A stretch of DNA of 64,000 bases from Cunninghamia lanceolata (lineage: Eukaryota > Streptophyta > Pinopsida > Cupressales > Cupressaceae): contig BSBN01000297.1 of the NCBI GenBank assembly GCA_027924645.1, positions 8,556,001 to 8,620,000 of the forward strand, written 5' to 3'. Position numbers and translations under genes: made by a program. The notes beneath the pieces are model-generated. The model had not been told where the DNA came from. It worked only from the letters and a program-made list of their open reading frames with translations, and did not search any database. Of this stretch, positions 1-12,279 are shown piece after piece (the stretch's first letter is position 1; each line of letters begins with the position of its first letter).

Positions 1-640
1 TGACCAGGTTACTACGTTACTTGAAAAAAGTAGAAAACATGAAGATCGGCAAGTGGTCTAGGGTGGCAAGAGATGAAGAGTTGACCAGAAATAATAAAAC
101 ATGGATGAAATAGAATCACAAATGGATGAATAGGCGGGACATCAACCTAGAAATGAATGCCTAAACCTCAACAAAGACATAAAAAACGATGTGAATGAAA
201 AGCTAATAGCAATGATGTGGAAGAAGAAAATAAGTAGAAAACAACAACATTGTATTAGAGGGTTCAACCCAGGTTATGAGCACTCCAAACAAAAGCTTAT
301 ATAAGGGTTGAAATCAAATGGAGAGAAAAGATCATCATTGACCAACTAAAGACTAGCTCCCATAGATTGAGATGTGGGACCAGCAAATGGATGACACTGA
401 AAGAAGAATGGGAAGAAAAGATTTGTATTTTTTACACCACAACGGTAGTAGAAACAAAGGAACATTTTATCTTTGAAAATCCCAAGGTACAAGGACATCC
501 AAGCCAAATATGAGGAAACATTAAAACCCAACTCCATGGTAGAACTATTCGAAGGAAATAAATTAAAAGGTTTGAGAGAACTGCTAATCCAAAACAACAA
601 GAGGAGTAGTAGCCTTCTAAAGGACACCGTGTATCTCATG
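1..640 (+). pseudogene. LINE-type reverse transcriptase (ORF2), C-terminal remnant
   Basis: Degenerate coding sequence entering from the left edge. From about 340 one frame reads ...SSHRLRCGTSKW, then EEWEEKICIFY...VETKEHFIFE; near 485 the frame shifts and continues DIQAKYEETL, SMVELFEGNKLKGLRELL, ending near 630. This order (basic SHRLR..T..W, a Cys-rich knuckle, E.EKHF..EC, then Y..IR.KYE) matches the C-terminal tail of plant L1-like ORF2 proteins, which carry out target-primed reverse transcription. The knuckle has lost most of its cysteines. There are several stops and at least one frameshift, so it is dead. The polymerase core would lie to the left of the window. The minus-strand ORF over 346-777 is a shadow of it. 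The family call rests on pattern recognition only. Confidence 0.6.
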
Positions 641-2178
641 AGTCCTTGAGTGGTTGTAGCAGTCAGTACAATCGATGGTCCCATAGGCCATTTTGGTCTC
701 ATGGACATAATTAAAATCATTTCATTTCTCATTAGAGAAAGTACCTTCAAGTTGTGCCCCTTAATTAACTTTAACATTTTAATGGTGAATATTGCATACT
801 CATGGCTTTTCCCTTATGTTTTGGGTTCATTTCAATTAGAATGTCATTTATGCATTTACTATTGTATAAGTTGGTATATTTGTGTGAAACTTGCCAAATA
901 ATATTATTCTAGCCTATCAATATTATTACTCATTCTTATAATCTTTCTTTGACCCTATACTTTCACTGTTCATTATCTTGGTTCAAATTCATGAATGTGA
1001 AATTAACTCAAGTCACTTTTGCACATGCAGATTTGAACCCCAAACTTATAAATTTAATTTTTTAAATTAACCTTGTTGCCCCCCTACATTCATAGTGGTA
1101 CGAGAACATTTTGGTCCTCTTATGTTGCAACAGTGTTTTGAGTGTAAGGTTGATTTTTCCTGGCTAAAATCCTACTTAAACCTTGTTAAAACCTCTATAT
1201 GTATTTTGAATGTGTTGCCTTGTGTTTTGTTTTAACCCATTGGTGACTTTCTCTAGTCGATTGTAAAGTAACTTAAGGCATATTTTATGTCCCTATGCTC
1301 GTTGTTTACCAGCACAACTTATTATAGATCACCAAAATATCTTGTCACTTTCCTTCTTTGAAGTTGTTAACCATTCTACTTAGCATTTAATACTTTCATG
1401 TATTTAATAGTTAACTCCTCTGTATAACTTCTACATATTGGCTTCACAATCCACATCTCACTTGAAGGGTGAGAAGAGTTCATTACCTTCCATAGATAAT
1501 TGTACTAAACACATAATAAGAATGTAAAACATCACTACTCAAGATAACACATTATATTCACATAAAAGCAACTAAGCATTCATAGTAACCATTAATCATT
1601 TATATTAAAACCAAACTTATCTCTATTCATTTATCATCTCCAGCGTCATTTTGTTTCCTCTATATCTATTACAAAGATAATGTAGGGTTATATATAGATA
1701 AGCTTTTCCCCTATTCTTGCAATTATGCACACTCATATTATACATGTACAAATCTACACATTAAGTAGTTACATGCTCAAATATACGTGATGATCAAACA
1801 TGTGTGCCTACATTTACAATACAAACATGTGCACACTATTTAACTTATTACAAATTCTCTTAAGTTGTGCATGATGGAGCCAACATCCCTCTGGTACAAA
1901 ATTATCTTCAATTTTCCTTGAACACTTTGTAACACTTAGAAACCCACAAAAAAATTAATTGAAAACAAAATTGTCACCACGAACCTTATTATGCAGATAC
2001 ATCTTCTACATCGATTCCTTTGTTTGTAGCCTCTACAACTATGGAAACTTCAAGTGCTACTCTTATTATCTCCTAGGAACATTTGGCCATCTTACACAGA
2101 TATTACATAAATTGTCCATCATGTTTTTGGCCTAAAAATCCATTGTTGGATTGTGCTTGCATCTATTGTATTAATGTC
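641..2178. other. AT-rich stretch, nothing recognised
   Basis: No ORF with a convincing composition and no repeat pair was found. It may include the 3' untranslated region of the preceding LINE, but I see no clear poly(A) tract or target-site duplication marking its end. Confidence 0.4.
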
Positions 2179-2500
2179 CTAGCATTGCTTGCTTAGTTGA
2201 GAATATACTTGCTTCAAATTTTCCTCATTTGCAGTAACGACTGACAATTCATTCCTTGCAACTGATACTAAAGGTGGAAATGAGTTTGTGTACTTTTCAC
2301 ATTTTTGCTCAATTTCTACTTCTAAATCAATTATTTTATCACCAAGTATATCAACATCTTCTTTGGAAATATATGTGCACAAGTATTCTTATTCCAAATC
2401 CTCTAATTATGTGCACTCTTCAATTAGTCTTGCTTCAACCCATTGCATTAGTTTCATCAAAGCTTTCAGAATGACACAAATTATTGACTTTTTTTGCATC
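2179..2500 (-). pseudogene. Coding-like remnant, charged and coiled-coil-like, unknown
   Basis: On the minus strand one frame reads about 105 codons with a charged, heptad-like character: KALMKLMQWVEARLIEECT, stop, LEDLE, stop, then YISKEDVDILGDKIIDLEVE and NEENLKQVYSQLSKQC before a stop. The internal stops are TAA, and codon usage looks coding-like compared with the flanks. I do not recognise the family. It could be a C-terminal scrap of one of the uncharacterised retroelement ORFs seen elsewhere in the window, but no alignment supports this. Low confidence that it was ever a gene. Confidence 0.25.
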
Positions 2501-5500
2501 CAACTTACTCAAGATGAGCAAAATAACACCCATACTTGCATTGAATTCATAAAAAAATGAATTATCATCAAATGACAATTCATGTCCATAGTCATCCTTT
2601 AACAATGATGGTGATGCTAGTATTTCTTGAACTTAATATGATGTGTCTAGTGAAGCTATCGGAGTGCATCCACTAGGGAGTTTAATTGATGAATGAATGC
2701 TTCAATTTGGTCTTACATGCAACCAAAGAGTTAGTTGACTCTAAATAGGTTCACCTTGAACCAAATGGTCATACCACCATTATATCCTTATGGAGTTTTC
2801 TAATTCTAGTTGCAACCTACTATAAATTAGTGTTTACCTAAAGAGCCACTTGAGATGTAGCATCTGCTTAAGCTTTTGATTTCTCCAATTCTTCCACAAA
2901 TTTCTCCTCCTTTTATTTGTATTGGAATGTTGACCAAAGGGAGCGTAGACCATAGTTTTGAGACCTATTTTTTGTTAATGTTGTATTTATACCCCAGTGT
3001 GATGGATAATAAAGAGGATTAGAACATATCTGGTAGATTACCGATTAGTGTAGTGGATTACAACATACATAAATAAAATTAAAACATTCATCCATACATC
3101 AAATATACATATAAAATCTCATAAATTAGCATATCTCCATTATATTAACATGTGGTACATATCATCAGTCTTTCAATACATGTTCATATCTTCTACAATA
3201 TCTTCTCATATATTTCTCTCTTTTTATCTATGTTCATATCTCTCTTCTCTATATCTCCTATATTTTGTTTTGTTCTATCTTCTATATCTTACATGTACAT
3301 ATATGTGTATGACTAAATATAGGGATGTGTCCCTCTTCATGATCCTTTGTGGGTATTCCCTTCTATAGGTGTTGTGGGTTGGCTACAAGTGTTGCACTAT
3401 CATGTCTTTGTCTTGTGGTGGTTTTATCTTGCTCTATCTTTCTTAGGGATGTGTTTGTATGTTGCCAGCTTTTAGCACCCTTATGAGTTTTCACCATTGG
3501 CCTCCATTAGGCCTTCCTTTTGAGTATTAAACCTAATGGGAGTGGCACAACTTTGTCCTACCAACATCATCCCCAACTAAACCCATGTCGTGTCCTTGAG
3601 ACATGCTAGTTATGTGTGCCAGTGCACAAAAATAATTGATGTTTTCAAAATATACAAAAATTTGTACCGCATATACATCCAAATCTAAAAATTCCATGTT
3701 TATGGTAAAACATTCTTATGTAAATAAATATAAATATTTGCATCGGTTATCTAGGATAATTGAACAGATGTAATCAATTAACAATAAATTTACCTAAGAT
3801 GGGATAGATCATTACAATAATTGCATGAAAATCAAATGCAAGGGTTAGGGGTACCTCGTTCTCAAATATATGAAGGATGATGTTGATGATGCACTGAATT
3901 GATTTTCCACCTTAAAAAAATTAATGGCCTCAATCTAAAGACTACCTTAGGTTCTGTGTCATTTCACAAAACTCTACAATTCATTCTCAAGTGTTATGAT
4001 TTTAATCCCAAGTGTCATGGAATTCATCTCTTACGTAGATTTGATTTGTGTTGTGTGGGATCAATCCAATGAATATGCTTTTGAAAACATGTTCATCTTC
4101 GTCTTCAAGATAATTGAACTTGTCAAGGATATTATTTAGGATTTTGTTGAATTGATAGGTGAATAGGTTATCCCAAGTCAAACCCATTTGGTGGGTCAAG
4201 TTAATGGTGATGAGTGATATCAAAGACAACATATGTAGAAATGTAGATGGGCTATATAATGATGATGTGGATATAGTTATTTATTACCCTTATAAACTAA
4301 ATTGAATGTCTTAAGTACCATGACATTGAAAAATGTCACACAAATATGTGTTAAGTTAGCTCATAATGACTAGTGTGAAGGGGTAGGAAAGGTGAAATTT
4401 GAATTAAATAATTTGAATTTTGAGGCTATTCCCATGTGTCTCAAGATAGAACCAGGTCAACCCTAAGTCACTTGAGAATGAACCCTAGGTAGAGTAAAAT
4501 GATGATTTCAAGGCAAGGAGTGAATAAATGGAAGTGTTAATAAGGGTGCAATAATGTTAAGTAAATGGTGAATACATAGAAAATGGTGCAAATAGGGGAG
4601 CAACAAATATGGATAGGAATCATGCATTAAGCCAAGCTTAACACAAGAGTATGTCAATTTTTGATAAGTTATTGCGTTAAATATATTCCACCAAGGTGGC
4701 CCACACAAAAAAACTGAGAAATGGCATGGGTAAGCTAATTTCACCATTAAATTTTCCCTCCACTTTGATGTTTGTGTGAATCTAACATGAGCATGCATTT
4801 CAAAGAATAGGGGCATTCTCAACCAAAATGTAAACATATAGACACCCATTAAGGATAGTGTCTCTTAAAAAGACACATTCTCCTTGGTTTGAGTGCTTCG
4901 TTAAAACCTACAAAACAAAACAAAAAAGTATGTAATGAGTAGCATCTATCACATGATTAAAATAAGTGCAAACTACAAGTTGCTTTTTACTATCTACAAA
5001 AAAAAAAAGAGAAAAGAGAAAAGGGACACAAAATTATGTTTGTATAGAAAGTGATATTGTTGATGGTTGAAATGACATGATCAACTTAGGAACAATGTAT
5101 TCAATGAAAATTTGTTCTACCTCTATTAAAAAGAGATTATCATTGGTAAAAGTTGATAAAGTCTCTCAGTGGTATTTATAAACAGGTCTTGGCTCACTAT
5201 GACATCTTCAAAGGTGTATGCTCCTATTCCAATTTCAAAGGATTTTTTAGGGGATCTTAAACAAAGTCTTTACAAAATATTCTTAATAAAGTTTTTGTTT
5301 GTAAAATAGTTCAAGGTTCTTTTAAAGTTATCCAGTTTGCATAAGATGATGAGGTTAATAAGATTTAAATCCAAATCATTTGCATGTTAGTTTCATAAAC
5401 CATTTTACTCTATGTTGAAAATAACTCAATAACTAAGATTATATCAATCCTAAACTAATCTATTATATACATATATTCTTTTAAATAAATATAAAATGAA

Positions 5501-6080
5501 ATAGAGTGTAAGAGATAGAGCTTGAGTTTTCCTTAGCAAAGATTCTAGATTCACAAGATAGGTGGATTAATCATGAAACTATAAGCAACCACATTCATCA
5601 TCATGTAATAGCTAGTCTACTCAGGTGTGAACTCCAAAAGATTATCAAAGATAGAATTCCCATGCATAGACTACCATCATCATGTGTAAGTTTAGGTAAT
5701 CGAGTTCATGCTTAACATACAATATTTTCTAATCTATTGAATGTCTACACTTAAAATACAAGAAACTAATACCTAGTCCTCATCATTTAGGTTAAAATTC
5801 ATGAAAACAAGAAGAAAATTTTCTAAGCTAACTACTTATATTAAAATTTTAGTATGAGCATGTACAAAAATTACTTCAACACCTTGTAACTAACTCAATG
5901 AATTCAAACACAGGATCTTTATAAGAAAATTCCTAGAAATATAATAAAATTTGGATAATTAAAACACATGAGTATTTGAAATAGAATTAGTAAATGCAAG
6001 ATAACATAAAAAATAAGATTAAAATTATAGTAGAAGCTCCAAGCACATGTTCTCCACTTTCTTCTCAACATGTTCTAGGA
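2501..6080. other. Mostly featureless AT-rich DNA with a pyrimidine tract
   Basis: At about 3,180-3,290 there is a pyrimidine-rich run (CTCTC, TTCTAT and similar). A 76-codon minus-strand ORF at 4,002-4,232 (GLTWDNLF..., NYLEDEDEHVFKS) is acidic and mildly coding-like but matches nothing I know. The rest shows neither LTR termini nor long ORFs. Confidence 0.35.
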
Positions 6081-6645
6081 TTATAGTAAGCCCTTGGTGA
6101 CTAATGTAGGAGATTTAGTCAATTGATCAATTATGCATGCTTGAAAGTCCATTGAGATGTCTTCATCGATTATCCTGAGTTGCATGTTGCTTGTGACTTC
6201 TTCTTTGATCCGTGCAAAGACTTCTCTGAGTTGCTCATTGGAATTAATGACACCATTATACATCTTCTCAAACCTAGCTCTTATTTGCATCATGAATTTG
6301 GACACAGCTTTTCCTTCTTCTTTACTAAACTGTGACTCTATCTTCTTGGAAAATAACTTAAAATCTTTGACCATTATAGCAAATGCTTCATGTGCAATGA
6401 TTTATTCTTTTTTTTTCCAACACTTGTTTATATCCAATATCCACAAACATGGCATGTAGTTTATCAAATTCCTTGTAAATACCTTTTCTCTCTATGACTG
6501 GATTATTTGTACCTAATTTATGTCTTTATGTCTACTTCCTTGAGATACTATTTTAGAAAATGGATTTCCAAGTTAGTCACGAAAGTCATATTTATAGGAC
6601 CTCCACTGGCTTTTACTTGCTCTATCAATTCTACCTTGCCCAATA
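6081..6645 (-). pseudogene. Coding-like remnant with a charged helical C-terminus, unknown
   Basis: Reading leftwards from about 6,645 the minus strand gives GKVELIEQVKASGGPINMTF, a TAG, a TAA, then KEFDKLHAMFVDIGYKQVLE; after a frameshift near 6,390 it gives 97 open codons (MVKDFKLFSKKIESQFSKEE..., FEKMYNGVINSNEQLREVFA, ending LTKSPTLVTKGLL). The composition (K, E, F, M rich, helical) is clearly unlike translated intergenic DNA. I do not recognise the family. It may belong with the remnant at 7,924-8,205 on the same strand. Confidence 0.35.
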
Positions 6646-7923
6646 CATTTTTGACTTTTGTTCTTTTTCCATAAACTTGTTCAAGACCTTGCTTACATAT
6701 AATTGCATTTTCTTTGAAAATCTCAAGTACTAATATAGTTTGATCAAAATTTGATTAATATCTTGCATCTGGTCATCAAAAATTTCAATGACAACTCTCC
6801 TTCTCAACAACTTATTTTCCTTGATCAAGTATTAACTTGGTCTACGACAACATGTATCATCACCTTGATAATTGATACATTATTTTTTTGACACACTAAA
6901 TAATTCATGTTTTATTTCAATGACTACATCTTAGCTTGATGGCATACCTTTTATCTCGAGTAACCTCTTTACTTTTCTAATGCTCTTATTATAGGTAACT
7001 TTTGTAAATATTATTCAAATTGTATTTCCATAGTTGGTTAGATCCTAGAGTCTAGACTTGTCTTGACTATCTAATTCTAGGTCATATGGCCCTAGAGTTA
7101 CCATTTCTTCAATTGAGATGATAGGAGCCACTTGAGAAATAACAACAAACAAAGCCATATCACTAGTCTTAATTTGAATCAATGTCTGAGATTCAAATGC
7201 AATTAATACAATTATAGAAATAGGGGCATTCACTATGGAGTCTGACTTAGGGATATTCATTAAAATATCATAAGAATTTGAGACATTAGACACTTATGTT
7301 ACATCCTAAGTTGTACTTGTCACATTAGAAATAAGATTTTGTGGATCTAGGTACTAACTATAGACATAATGGAATCTACACTAGTGACTCTAGAAGGCAT
7401 CGGTACTAACACATAAATGAATGACATTGGGATAGACCAAGGATCCTTAATAAAATATTTGGGCGATGAATACATTCGAAACAAGAATATTGTAGTATTA
7501 ACTAAAGAACTTGAAATGTTTGAAACACTTGAAACTAAAGTCATAGGATTAATTGACACAACTAAAATAGGGGAACTAGAATTAATAAACAACATAAATT
7601 GACTTAATGACTAATACATACAAGAACATTAATAGAATTCAAAATAATTTGAGAACATACTAAAACACTTGAAATACCAACATGCAACGGGGGGAAACAA
7701 TTGGAGAACTTACATAAACTTTTGATCTAATAGGGACTATAACACTAGGTACATCATCACCTAGAGTTACAATATTTGACACACATATCCAATTGCTCAA
7801 CAATAGAGGTGGTGTTTATTGAAGTCTATGGGGAATATGGAACCCTTGAGGAGGTTTCTCCAACTTTAGTCTCTCCTTAGTTTGGAATTATCTCGTAGCA
7901 ATCCTCATCATCATTTGCATCCC
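6646..7923. other. Low-complexity stretch, coding status unclear
   Basis: Short ORFs occur on both strands (for example 7,045-7,293 and 7,347-7,595 minus; 7,417-7,602 plus), rich in S, I, V and T or in L, E and T. None has a recognisable motif. They could be decayed linker parts of the flanking minus-strand remnants or chance ORFs. Confidence 0.3.
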
Positions 7924-8205
7924 TTATTTGTGATCTGTCATTATATTGTAGGGTATAAGTAGCCTTATAAACCAATCACTCCTTTTTTCCAATCTCTTAA
8001 TGCCTCCTAGGCATAATTTATCATCTAATTCACCAATAAATTTTTCCTTCTTAATTTGATTATTCAAATTAGGTTCTTTTTCTAGCACCAACAATCCACC
8101 AGTCCTCAACGTACTCATTCTATCTTTGTCATACAACTCATATCTATTGTATTTGTCAATTATAGGTAGCTCATTATGTTTGTATGATGGGTTTTTTACC
8201 TTCTT
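7924..8205 (-). pseudogene. Coding-like remnant, unknown
   Basis: About 94 continuous minus-strand codons: KKVKNPSYKHNELPIIDKYN, RYELYDKDRMSTLRTGGLLV, EKEPNLNNQIKKEKFIGELD, LGGIKRLEKRSDWFIRLLIP, stop. Composition is coding-like (K, L, D, R, N; no low-complexity runs). I do not recognise the family. It lies in the same orientation as the remnant at 6,081-6,645, so both may be parts of one decayed retroelement ORF. Confidence 0.35.
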
Positions 8206-8540
8206 TAGAACAAGGAATTATTGAATTTTCCCTTCTAGATCATAGCATATAAGGGGTGCTTGATCAAAACTAAATGACTTGATTCAATAAACAATCATTA
8301 GAATTAACAAAATTATAGGGTTCTCCATTAGTTTGAAAGCAGTTGTAGGTATACTTACAAATCTTCTATGAATCAACATAGAAAAGTTTGAAAATTGAAA
8401 AGACATCTCAAACTTGGAATTTTAGGTAGCACATACTTAGATAACACAAGGACTTACTAGTGTACCTTCCATAGTAATAATAGTATGCTTGGGATAAATC
8501 CACCAAGTATCTATTTTATTTTCCTTTAGCCCCTTTGCTT
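8206..8540. other. Spacer before the tandem duplication
   Basis: Nothing recognised. It ends with CCCCTTTG (8,530-8,537), which resembles the CCCTTTG at the right end of the duplication and may be the microhomology used to form it. Confidence 0.35.
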
Positions 8541-11283
8541 GCACATGATTCATTATAACCATAGATTTATTCTAAATTTTCTCATGCACTACTAGATAAA
8601 ACTTATCACTTATCACCATAATCTCATCTTCGTACTTGTTGGCATGAAGTTCCTTGAAAACCATTTGGATAGGGGTTACTAAACTTGGTCTCCAATTGAA
8701 AAGAGGAAGACCAAATCTCATGGTATAGAAGATGGCATCAATGAGGTATCGAGCGATATAAAACTCCCCTCTAGCTTGAGCTCTTGAGAATTACTACTTC
8801 AAGGTAGCTAAAATCATGCCGTCATAGTTTAGAACAACTTCTTTCTCCAAAATCATGTGCAACAAAGGTACTTATTATCACTTGAACCTACACTCTTGTT
8901 GAACCTGGTTCAACAATTCAAGGATACCATTGGGATGACTTCAAGGTGTGGGACCTTGCTATTTGAAGCTAAACCTCCAGATCAAAGGTTGGTTCCCTAT
9001 CTATAATTAGTTTTCATATGTGAAACTAATCCTATCATATTCTACCATTCATCAATGGAAAAGGGGAAAAAGGAAATAACTGGAAAAACATGTGATACAC
9101 CAAATTTAGTTTGGAAAGCTCCTAGATCATTTTTTTATACATAAAATGATCTCACAACAATTGATATGTATGCTTAATGCTCATAAAACTTTGTAGAGGT
9201 TAAGAAATAGAGCTAAAATCACAAGGAATTGATGATTCACAAGATAAATTCATATTATTTCAATGATACACAATGCAAAAGATATGATAAAGGTCGACAA
9301 AATCAATATTTTATTGATCATAGAGGCAATACAACTAATACAGAGTTCCAAACTTACAAGTTCTCTTCTCCCAATTAGAAAATAATAATATCCTTTTTTT
9401 TATTACAAGGCATATCTATGCAGATACAACATGTTTGAGAGAATATAGGGGTCTTGTTTGTGGAGAAATGAATACAAATGCTCATTCAATGTTGGAGTCA
9501 AACCTCTCTAGGGCACTGAGAAGACTTGATGCCTTGTTTTCCTCCTTCAAAAGACTCCATCATGGCATGGAAGAAGATGGTGGTTGACTTTTCCAATTGG
9601 AAGGCTTGAAAGTGCTACTAAGAAGGCTCAAACAATTACCTCCACTCTCCAAGATAAATGCATGATGGTGAAGTGCTGCTATAACTACTCTTACTAGTCA
9701 TTATTCCTTCAAAAACTATCCTTTGCATAATCATAGGGCATTTTCTTTATGATTTTGAACTGACCTAATCCATTGAGGGCATGGGATAAAGGTTTTCCAT
9801 TAATATGGACTCTTAAATGCATCATTGATGACTACTCTATGCCTTCCAACCAACTTATATTGCATTGAGCACTCCTGTAGGGGATCTTGACATGCTTTAC
9901 AAGTCTAAATAGGCCTTAAAAATGATCATTCATTCCATTGAGAAGATGGAGAAGTCCTTCTATCATCCTCGAGCTAGAGAGTTTAAATACACAGTGTGTA
10001 TTTCAACACTAGCCCCTAGAACCAGTTTGAACCTTCTTCTACCTTGATAGAGTTTGATAGCTCTTATATGCTCTTAGGAACTCTTGCAAGGATCATGAAC
10101 AATCCTGATTAAGCTTCACAATACCAAGAAGAACCTCCACACCTTGAAAATGTAGTGGTAATCTTGCACAACCTCATAAAACCTCATAACACTTTAACAA
10201 TTTTGTACCCTTTTGTGTACACTCTACCTTCATTTGGTTCCTCTCTGATAACCAAATCCACCTTCCAACCACTTCAAAAAAATTCATAGGACTACATGTA
10301 CCTTCATTGACTTGTAAAGGGCATTCCAAGCCTCAACAATGTTTGATGGTACTACACTGGCCTCTTCAAAAGTTAGACACATCCATGGCTCCATAGTGAA
10401 GGGTATAGACCTAAACAGAGAGTACATGTCTCAAAATACTTGACAAACCTTAGGAAGACTTGATATGTCTTTATACCTTTTAACATATCCTTATAGTTGT
10501 TAATAGACATGTAGGATTATTGACAATCCTAAGATTGCTTGAAATAGTGTCTCTTAGGATCTCACAAAATATTTGATTGACCTCCTTTTAGTTCAAACTT
10601 CATTTCTCTATTCCAACATAAAGATATTTACAAAACTCTAAAGTTGTATGCAAATCTCAATATTGGGTATATGATGGAGTCTTTTGAGGTTGTAATAGAG
10701 CTTTCCTATATGGTGGATACCATGCTAAGTTATGCAAGACTATATATGTTTTGGGGTAGTTTAACAATGCTCGCAAGGAACTTGATAGTCCTCAAACTCT
10801 CTACAATGGATTTATTGACCTTGAACCTTCTCAGGGCTTCATGAGAGTTTACAAAAGAGTATTCAAGACCCCCCTAAGACTTTTATAGACCTGGTCAATT
10901 GTTGGACAATCTTGGACAACATGATTGTGCAAGTTTTCAAGCCTATTGGCAGGACTCATGGTTTATACAAATCACCTAAACAAATGTATGTAGGGACATC
11001 TAAGATACAAGGTAAAGCCATAAAACTTCACAACATTAGTGAATTGAGATAGGTTGATGAGTGTTGTTCCTCCTTTTATGGATGTGAACATCCAATGTAC
11101 ACCATGCACTCTTGAAGGGACTCCTCCTAGTAGTTTATAGAGATGTCTTATCCACCTACATACTTTGTAGAATCATCATCAAGATGGCCACACATGCCCC
11201 CAATATTGTTCACAACCTTGACATACTATGTTGACCCTGCTAATAATCACAAAACTCTCACATTGTAACAAGTCTCTTAATGT

Positions 11284-12279
11284 CTAATATGCCTTTGAGC
11301 TCCTCGGCCCCTATCCCGAGCCCTTAGGTTTCCAAGGGCATTTCCCAGTCTAAGTCTCGTTCCAGGAGCTGCACTCTACGTGCCCCTGTTCAGGTTGGTG
11401 GGGAGAGTTCTCATGGGAGGTCCAGAGAGGAAGCGGTGGAAGGCCTATGTAATTTAAAGAGTAACTCCCCCAAACATGGTAGCAAGAAATGCAAAAGAGA
11501 GAATCCAGACCAAAGTAAAGGTGTTCGGAAGATTCACAATAGAAGAGGTTGGATAGAGAGGAGAAGCAGGTCGAAGAGGAGACTGGGGTGGAGAAAGAAA
11601 GAGCGGTTGGTAAATATGGAAATGCTAGGATTCTGAGCATAAAGAGATCCTCCAGACTAGCTAAGGATAAACCCCAATTTGTGGAGATTGTCGATTACTC
11701 ATCCAACTTGGAGCAGGAAGTCTTGGTGAAGGAGGAAAATAAAAATGAGGAGCCTTCCTTGGTTCAGGATAATGAAGGTACCGGCCACTTTGATTCCATG
11801 AATAACTCCTACTATGACACAAATGATGAAGACACGTAGATTTTGGAGACACCGGACAAAGAGGTTATGAGTGTCAAGATGGAGATGGACACTAGGAGAC
11901 TCGAGGAGCTAGCGGGAGTCAAGACTCGACTTGTTATCATGGAGACCAAAATGAAGGTTTTAATCAATCTACTGTTAAAGACTTCACACAAGGTTGTTGC
12001 TGCATTTTCGGTGTTGCACAAGGATCAGGTCAAGGGAGATTAGTCCTTGTTGAATAATAAGGAAAATTTATTTGATTTGCTCAATGAGGACTGGAAGGAT
12101 CTCCTTAGCTAGCTTTTTTAGCTTGCATTTTAATTCTTAAACTCTGTTTTTTGTGGATATGCTGTTAAACTGCTATTAGTCCATTATTTTGTGGCTTTTT
12201 GAGGCTCTGTGCCTGTTTTGCTGCCTATTGGCTTTGTTATCAGGATCTGCATGCAGGTTTGCAGCTTAATATTATCAAA
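11284..12279 (+). mobile_element. Retroposed insert, copy A (5'-truncated non-LTR type)
   Basis: A 996-bp insert bounded by 17-bp direct repeats AACAAGTCTCTTAATGT (11,267-11,283 and 12,280-12,296). It starts inside coding sequence, ends with ...TTAATATTATCAAA, and has a long variable-type target duplication, all hallmarks of target-primed reverse transcription of a 5'-truncated LINE or a processed transcript. The same insert lies at the same position in copy B, so it predates the duplication. Copy A lacks a 40-bp stretch present in B, just after 11,544. Confidence 0.75.
11286..12110 (+). pseudogene. Basic/coiled-coil protein remnant in the retroposon, copy A
   Basis: Same protein as at 15,176-16,027 but more damaged. 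The 40-bp deletion shifts the frame, so the 5' part and the part from 11,549 are in different frames. The second part reads RSSRLAKDKPQFVE, then SNLEQEVLVKEENK, SMNNSYYDTNDEDT, stop (TAG), ILETPDKEVM and a helical tail MKVLINLLLKTSHKVVAAF. Where copy B has a TAG after SNSE, copy A has CAG (Gln), which gives the ancestral codon directly. Function unknown; possibly the ORF1 C-terminus of a LINE. Confidence 0.5.

Noticed and set aside
346..777. 143-codon minus-strand ORF
   Set aside because: It overlaps the plus-strand LINE remnant antisense and its translation is low-complexity and hydrophobic; best read as a shadow.
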